From an uncultured Chthonomonas sp. (lineage in GTDB: Bacteria; Armatimonadota; Chthonomonadetes; Chthonomonadales; CAJBBX01), in assembly GCA_903951425.1 (NCBI GenBank), contig CAJBBX010000012.1, forward strand, positions 62,001-126,000: 64,000 bases of DNA, given 5' to 3'. Below the pieces are notes generated by a model that saw only the letters and a program-made list of their open reading frames with translations, was not told where the DNA came from and made no database searches. The translations under genes were made by a program, and so were the position numbers. Positions 61,752 to 64,000 of the stretch are shown here, in pieces; within the stretch, counting starts at the first letter, position 1; the number at the start of each line of letters is the position of its first letter.

Positions 61752-63725
61752 GTGACCCCACCGGCCCAGCCGCCCAGTCCCGCCCGATCCGAGGCGCGCC
61801 CCCGTGCCGTCCACTCCGTGACGGCCCGATCGGCGGCGATCGGGTTCGCGCTGCTGCCCCTGGTCGTCTACTGCACCGTCTACATGGAGCTGGTCCGCGG
61901 CGGAATCTGGCCCACCGTGATGACGCTGCTCTTCACGGCCGTCTCCACCCTCTTCGTGCTGGCTCTGCTGAATATGGCGGTTCGGTACCGCTTCCCCGGC
62001 CGCGAACTGGGCCGCGGCGAACTGCTCACCATCTACACAATCCTCTCCGTGGGCTCCGCGCTGGCCGGCACCGACGTGCTGCAGACCCTCATCTGCGTCA
62101 TGGGCCGCGCCACCTACATGGCCACGCCGGAGAACGGCTGGGCCGAGAAGATCGTCCCGCTGCTCCCCTCCTGGCTGGCCGTGAAGGACAAGGAGGTCCT
62201 CAAGGGCTTCTACGAGGGCTCGAGCAGCCTGCTGGCGCCGGGAGTGACGGCAGCGTGGGCGCGGCCGCTGGGGGCCTGGATGCTCTTCATCGCCGCGGCG
62301 CTGACGGCCATGTTCTCGCTGAATGTGCTGGCCCGCCGCCAGTGGGTCGACGCAGAGCGGCTCAACTACCCGATCATCACGTTGCCCATCGAGCTCACTC
62401 GCATGGACCCGCCCTTCCTGGCGCAGCCCATGCTCTGGCTGGGCTTCGCGGTGGCCGGCGGCATCGACCTGCTCAACGGCATCCACCACCTCTATCCCGC
62501 GGCCCCGGAAATCAACTGCAAGATCCTGATGTCGCTGGGCGATGTGCTGGTGTCGCCGCCCTGGAACGGCGTGGGCTGGATGCCTATCACGCTCTACCCG
62601 TTCGCCATCGGCCTGGGCTTCCTGATCCCGCTGGACCTGGTCTTCTCCTGCTGGTTCTTCTACTTGGTCTGGAAGGCCGAGCGCGTCTTCGTGGTGGCCT
62701 ACGCGCTGGACCCGGCCTGCATGCGCGCCTCCTTCGACGGGCCCTACTCCACCGAGCAGGTGGCCGGGGTCTGGATGGCCACGCTGGCCTTCGCGCTCTG
62801 GGCAGGGAGGCACCACGGGAGGCTTCTCTGGCGGCAGGCGCTGGGCCGCGAGCCGGAGGCGCCCGGCGAGGCCATGCGCATGCGCACCGCCATGGCGCTG
62901 ACGCTGACGTCGGCCTCGGCCATGGTGCTTTTTTGCTGGGCCGCAGGCATGGCGCCCTGGGTGGCGACCTTCTTCGTGGCCGTCTACCTGGCCCTGTCGT
63001 TCTATCTGGCGCGGGTCCGCGCCGAACTGGGCCCGCCGGCGCACGACATGTACGGCTCCGGGCCCGATATGCTGCTGAGCTACACCGTGGGCGGCGGAGC
63101 GCTCCCGCCCAGCACGCGCGGCGCCGTCACCATGTTCGTCTGGGTGAACCGCGAGAGCTGCCGTAGCCACCCCATGCCCGCGCAGGCCGAGGCGCTCAAG
63201 GCCGCCTCCGTGGTGGGCATGGAACAGCGGAGGCTCTGGCCGCTGCTGCTGGGGGCGGGCCTCTTCGGGGCGGCCTGCGCCATGGTGTCGGCCCTCCACC
63301 TCGGCTACACGCTGGGCGCACCGAGGCTCATGGGCCCATCGCCCTCGTTCGCTCACGAAGCGCTGCTCCGTCTCCAGACTTGGAACGGTAGCCCGGCGCC
63401 TCCGGTAGCCGCCCAGCGTTGGGCTATGGGCGCCGGGGCGGGTTTGGCCTGGACGCTGCTCGCGGCCCGCGCCCGCTGGTTCTGGTTCCCGCTCCACCCC
63501 GTGGGCTACGCCGTCAGCGGCTGGTGGGCCATCAACCTCTTCTGGTTCCCGCTCCTCATCGCCACCCTCCTCAAGGGCGCCATCCTGCGCTGGGGCGGCC
63601 TGCGCGTCTACCGTCGGGCGCTGCCCTTCTTCATGGGGCTTATCCTGGGCGAGTTCGTCGTCGGCGCCGGGTGGCAGGTGGCGGGCGCACTTCTCAACAT
63701 GAACACCTACGCATTCTGGATCTAG
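61752..63725 (+). CDS. Polytopic membrane protein, DUF6785/DUF6784 (OPT-like) family
   Basis: 657 aa with about 13-15 hydrophobic segments. Motifs: LGRGELLTIYTILSVGSALAGTDVLQ, GPPAHDMYGSGPDMLLSY, FPLHPVGYAVSGWWAINLFW and WGGLRVYRRALPFFMGLILGEFVVG. This pattern is the DUF6785 family, thought to be related to oligopeptide-type transporters, of unknown substrate. It may move sugars or sulfated oligomers released by nearby enzymes. GTG 61752 lacks a strong ribosome site; a start near 61818 is possible. Confidence 0.8.
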   Translation: MTPPAQPPSPARSEARPRAVHSVTARSAAIGFALLPLVVYCTVYMELVRGGIWPTVMTLLFTAVSTLFVLALLNMAVRYRFPGRELGRGELLTIYTILSVGSALAGTDVLQTLICVMGRATYMATPENGWAEKIVPLLPSWLAVKDKEVLKGFYEGSSSLLAPGVTAAWARPLGAWMLFIAAALTAMFSLNVLARRQWVDAERLNYPIITLPIELTRMDPPFLAQPMLWLGFAVAGGIDLLNGIHHLYPAAPEINCKILMSLGDVLVSPPWNGVGWMPITLYPFAIGLGFLIPLDLVFSCWFFYLVWKAERVFVVAYALDPACMRASFDGPYSTEQVAGVWMATLAFALWAGRHHGRLLWRQALGREPEAPGEAMRMRTAMALTLTSASAMVLFCWAAGMAPWVATFFVAVYLALSFYLARVRAELGPPAHDMYGSGPDMLLSYTVGGGALPPSTRGAVTMFVWVNRESCRSHPMPAQAEALKAASVVGMEQRRLWPLLLGAGLFGAACAMVSALHLGYTLGAPRLMGPSPSFAHEALLRLQTWNGSPAPPVAAQRWAMGAGAGLAWTLLAARARWFWFPLHPVGYAVSGWWAINLFWFPLLIATLLKGAILRWGGLRVYRRALPFFMGLILGEFVVGAGWQVAGALLNMNTYAFWI

Positions 63726-63757
63726 GCGACGCCCAGCCGCCGCCCGGGAGGCCGATC

Positions 63758-64000
63758 ATGCCGCGCAGACCCAACATCATCCTCTGCATTTTCGACCAGC
63801 TCCGCGCCTTCGAAGTGGGGTGCTACGGCAACCCCGTGATCCGGACGCCCGCGCTGGACCGCCTGGCGCGCGAGGGCGTGCGGTGGCAGACGGCCGTGAC
63901 CAACTACCCCGTCTGCATGGCGGCCCGGTCGGCGCTCCTCTCCGGCCAGTACAACCGGACCTGCACGGGCGGCGTCTCCAACGTGAACTTCAAGACCGTC
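63758..64000 (+). CDS. Sulfatase, N-terminal part (runs off right edge)
   Basis: 81 residues present. PNIILCIFDQLRAFEVGCYGN is the sulfatase metal-binding opening (usually D-D; here D-Q), followed by IRTPALDRLAREGVRW and the formylglycine motif C-x-A-x-R in PVCMAARSALLSGQYN (Cys, Ala, Arg in place). The Cys must be converted to formylglycine by a maturase, which is not in this window. GGGAGG lies before ATG 63758. Next to GH29, it suggests desulfation of a sulfated polysaccharide. No signal peptide is seen, so the enzyme is probably cytoplasmic. Confidence 0.9.
   Translation, partial: MPRRPNIILCIFDQLRAFEVGCYGNPVIRTPALDRLAREGVRWQTAVTNYPVCMAARSALLSGQYNRTCTGGVSNVNFKTV

Noticed and set aside
61182..63497. 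A 771-residue open frame on the minus strand opposite GH29 and DUF6785
   Set aside because: Low-complexity His/Gln/Gly-rich composition typical of GC-rich shadow frames; both real genes on the plus strand have clear family motifs.
1..64000. CRISPR array, prophage, insertion sequence transposase or rRNA/tRNA genes
   Set aside because: No regularly spaced direct repeats, integrase, transposase or structural RNA pattern was found on either strand.

Overview
The window is GC-rich DNA, almost certainly from an environmental bacterium of the Armatimonadota or a close neighbour. The main pointer is three separate prepilin-like proteins carrying the signature [20 protein letters not shown] followed by [12 protein letters not shown] and QDYDET motifs, with a C-terminal H-X9-DG element in two of them. 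This combination is typical of Armatimonadota (and partly Planctomycetota) genomes. Other traits fit a heterotrophic polysaccharide degrader: many unusual glycoside hydrolases, BNR/sialidase-like proteins, SGNH esterases, a sulfatase, a sugar ABC transporter, and frequent TTG/GTG starts. The phylum call is inference from protein style; there is no rRNA or tRNA here.

Layout. 1-6923 (minus): a sugar-uptake and oxidation operon with a RhaS-like lipoprotein, an ATPase fused to a permease, a second permease, a Gfo/Idh/MocA dehydrogenase and a partial deacetylase-like protein. It is divergent from a BNR/sialidase-like secreted protein (7021-8187). 8272-10061: a two-gene DsbD system. 10147-13884: a giant papain-family protease with Ig-like repeats. 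14300-18290: a CrtO-like membrane protein, an MGDG-synthase-type glycosyltransferase and a NarL-type two-component pair. 18760-20316: a Tat-exported metallo-beta-lactamase-fold protein. 20391-24291 (minus): GntR/LacI-hybrid regulator, small TM peptide, prepilin 1, SGNH hydrolase and GH16. 24415-27489 (plus): a GH42-like secreted enzyme sharing an operator-rich divergent promoter with that regulator. 28040-32041: pseudo-receiver ANTAR regulator, DUF3034-like barrel, prepilin 2 and TlpA-like redoxin. 32220-34730: GH2 enzyme and a HEPN/MNT pair. 34717-37908 (minus): a very large secreted glycosidase-like protein. 38174-39262: a three-gene set ending in a retropepsin-like protease. 39318-42286: proC, an unknown exported protein and a second BNR protein. 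42669-45357 (minus): SGNH and TIM-barrel-like proteins. 45459-50340: AKR, DUF2750, ferritin-like, unknown exported protein, CocE-type hydrolase and a small protein. 50652-58885: a GT2-methyltransferase fusion, a GH13-like enzyme and an SBBP/Ig-like giant. 58914-60088 (minus): prepilin 3 with a small lipoprotein and a TM peptide. 60396-64000: GH29 fucosidase, DUF6785-type membrane protein and a truncated sulfatase.

Features that ordinary gene calling would miss: (i) a ~300-bp composite of palindromes present twice in opposite orientation (2021-2320 and 42295-42605), one module of which also lies in frame inside the linker of the ABC ATPase-permease fusion; (ii) a 33-nt block at the start of a strong hairpin, repeated upstream of both the ANTAR regulator and prepilin 2, suggesting a shared leader-RNA control element; (iii) three tandem operator-like boxes at the GntR/GH42-like divergent promoter; (iv) two 45-aa genes at 58914-59269; (v) small inverted-repeat elements between convergent genes at 46865-46945 and 48251-48327.

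Together the genes describe a cell that senses sugars, exports enzymes and adhesin-like or pilin-like proteins, imports monosaccharides and finishes their breakdown in the cytoplasm. No CRISPR array, phage, transposase or replication origin is visible.
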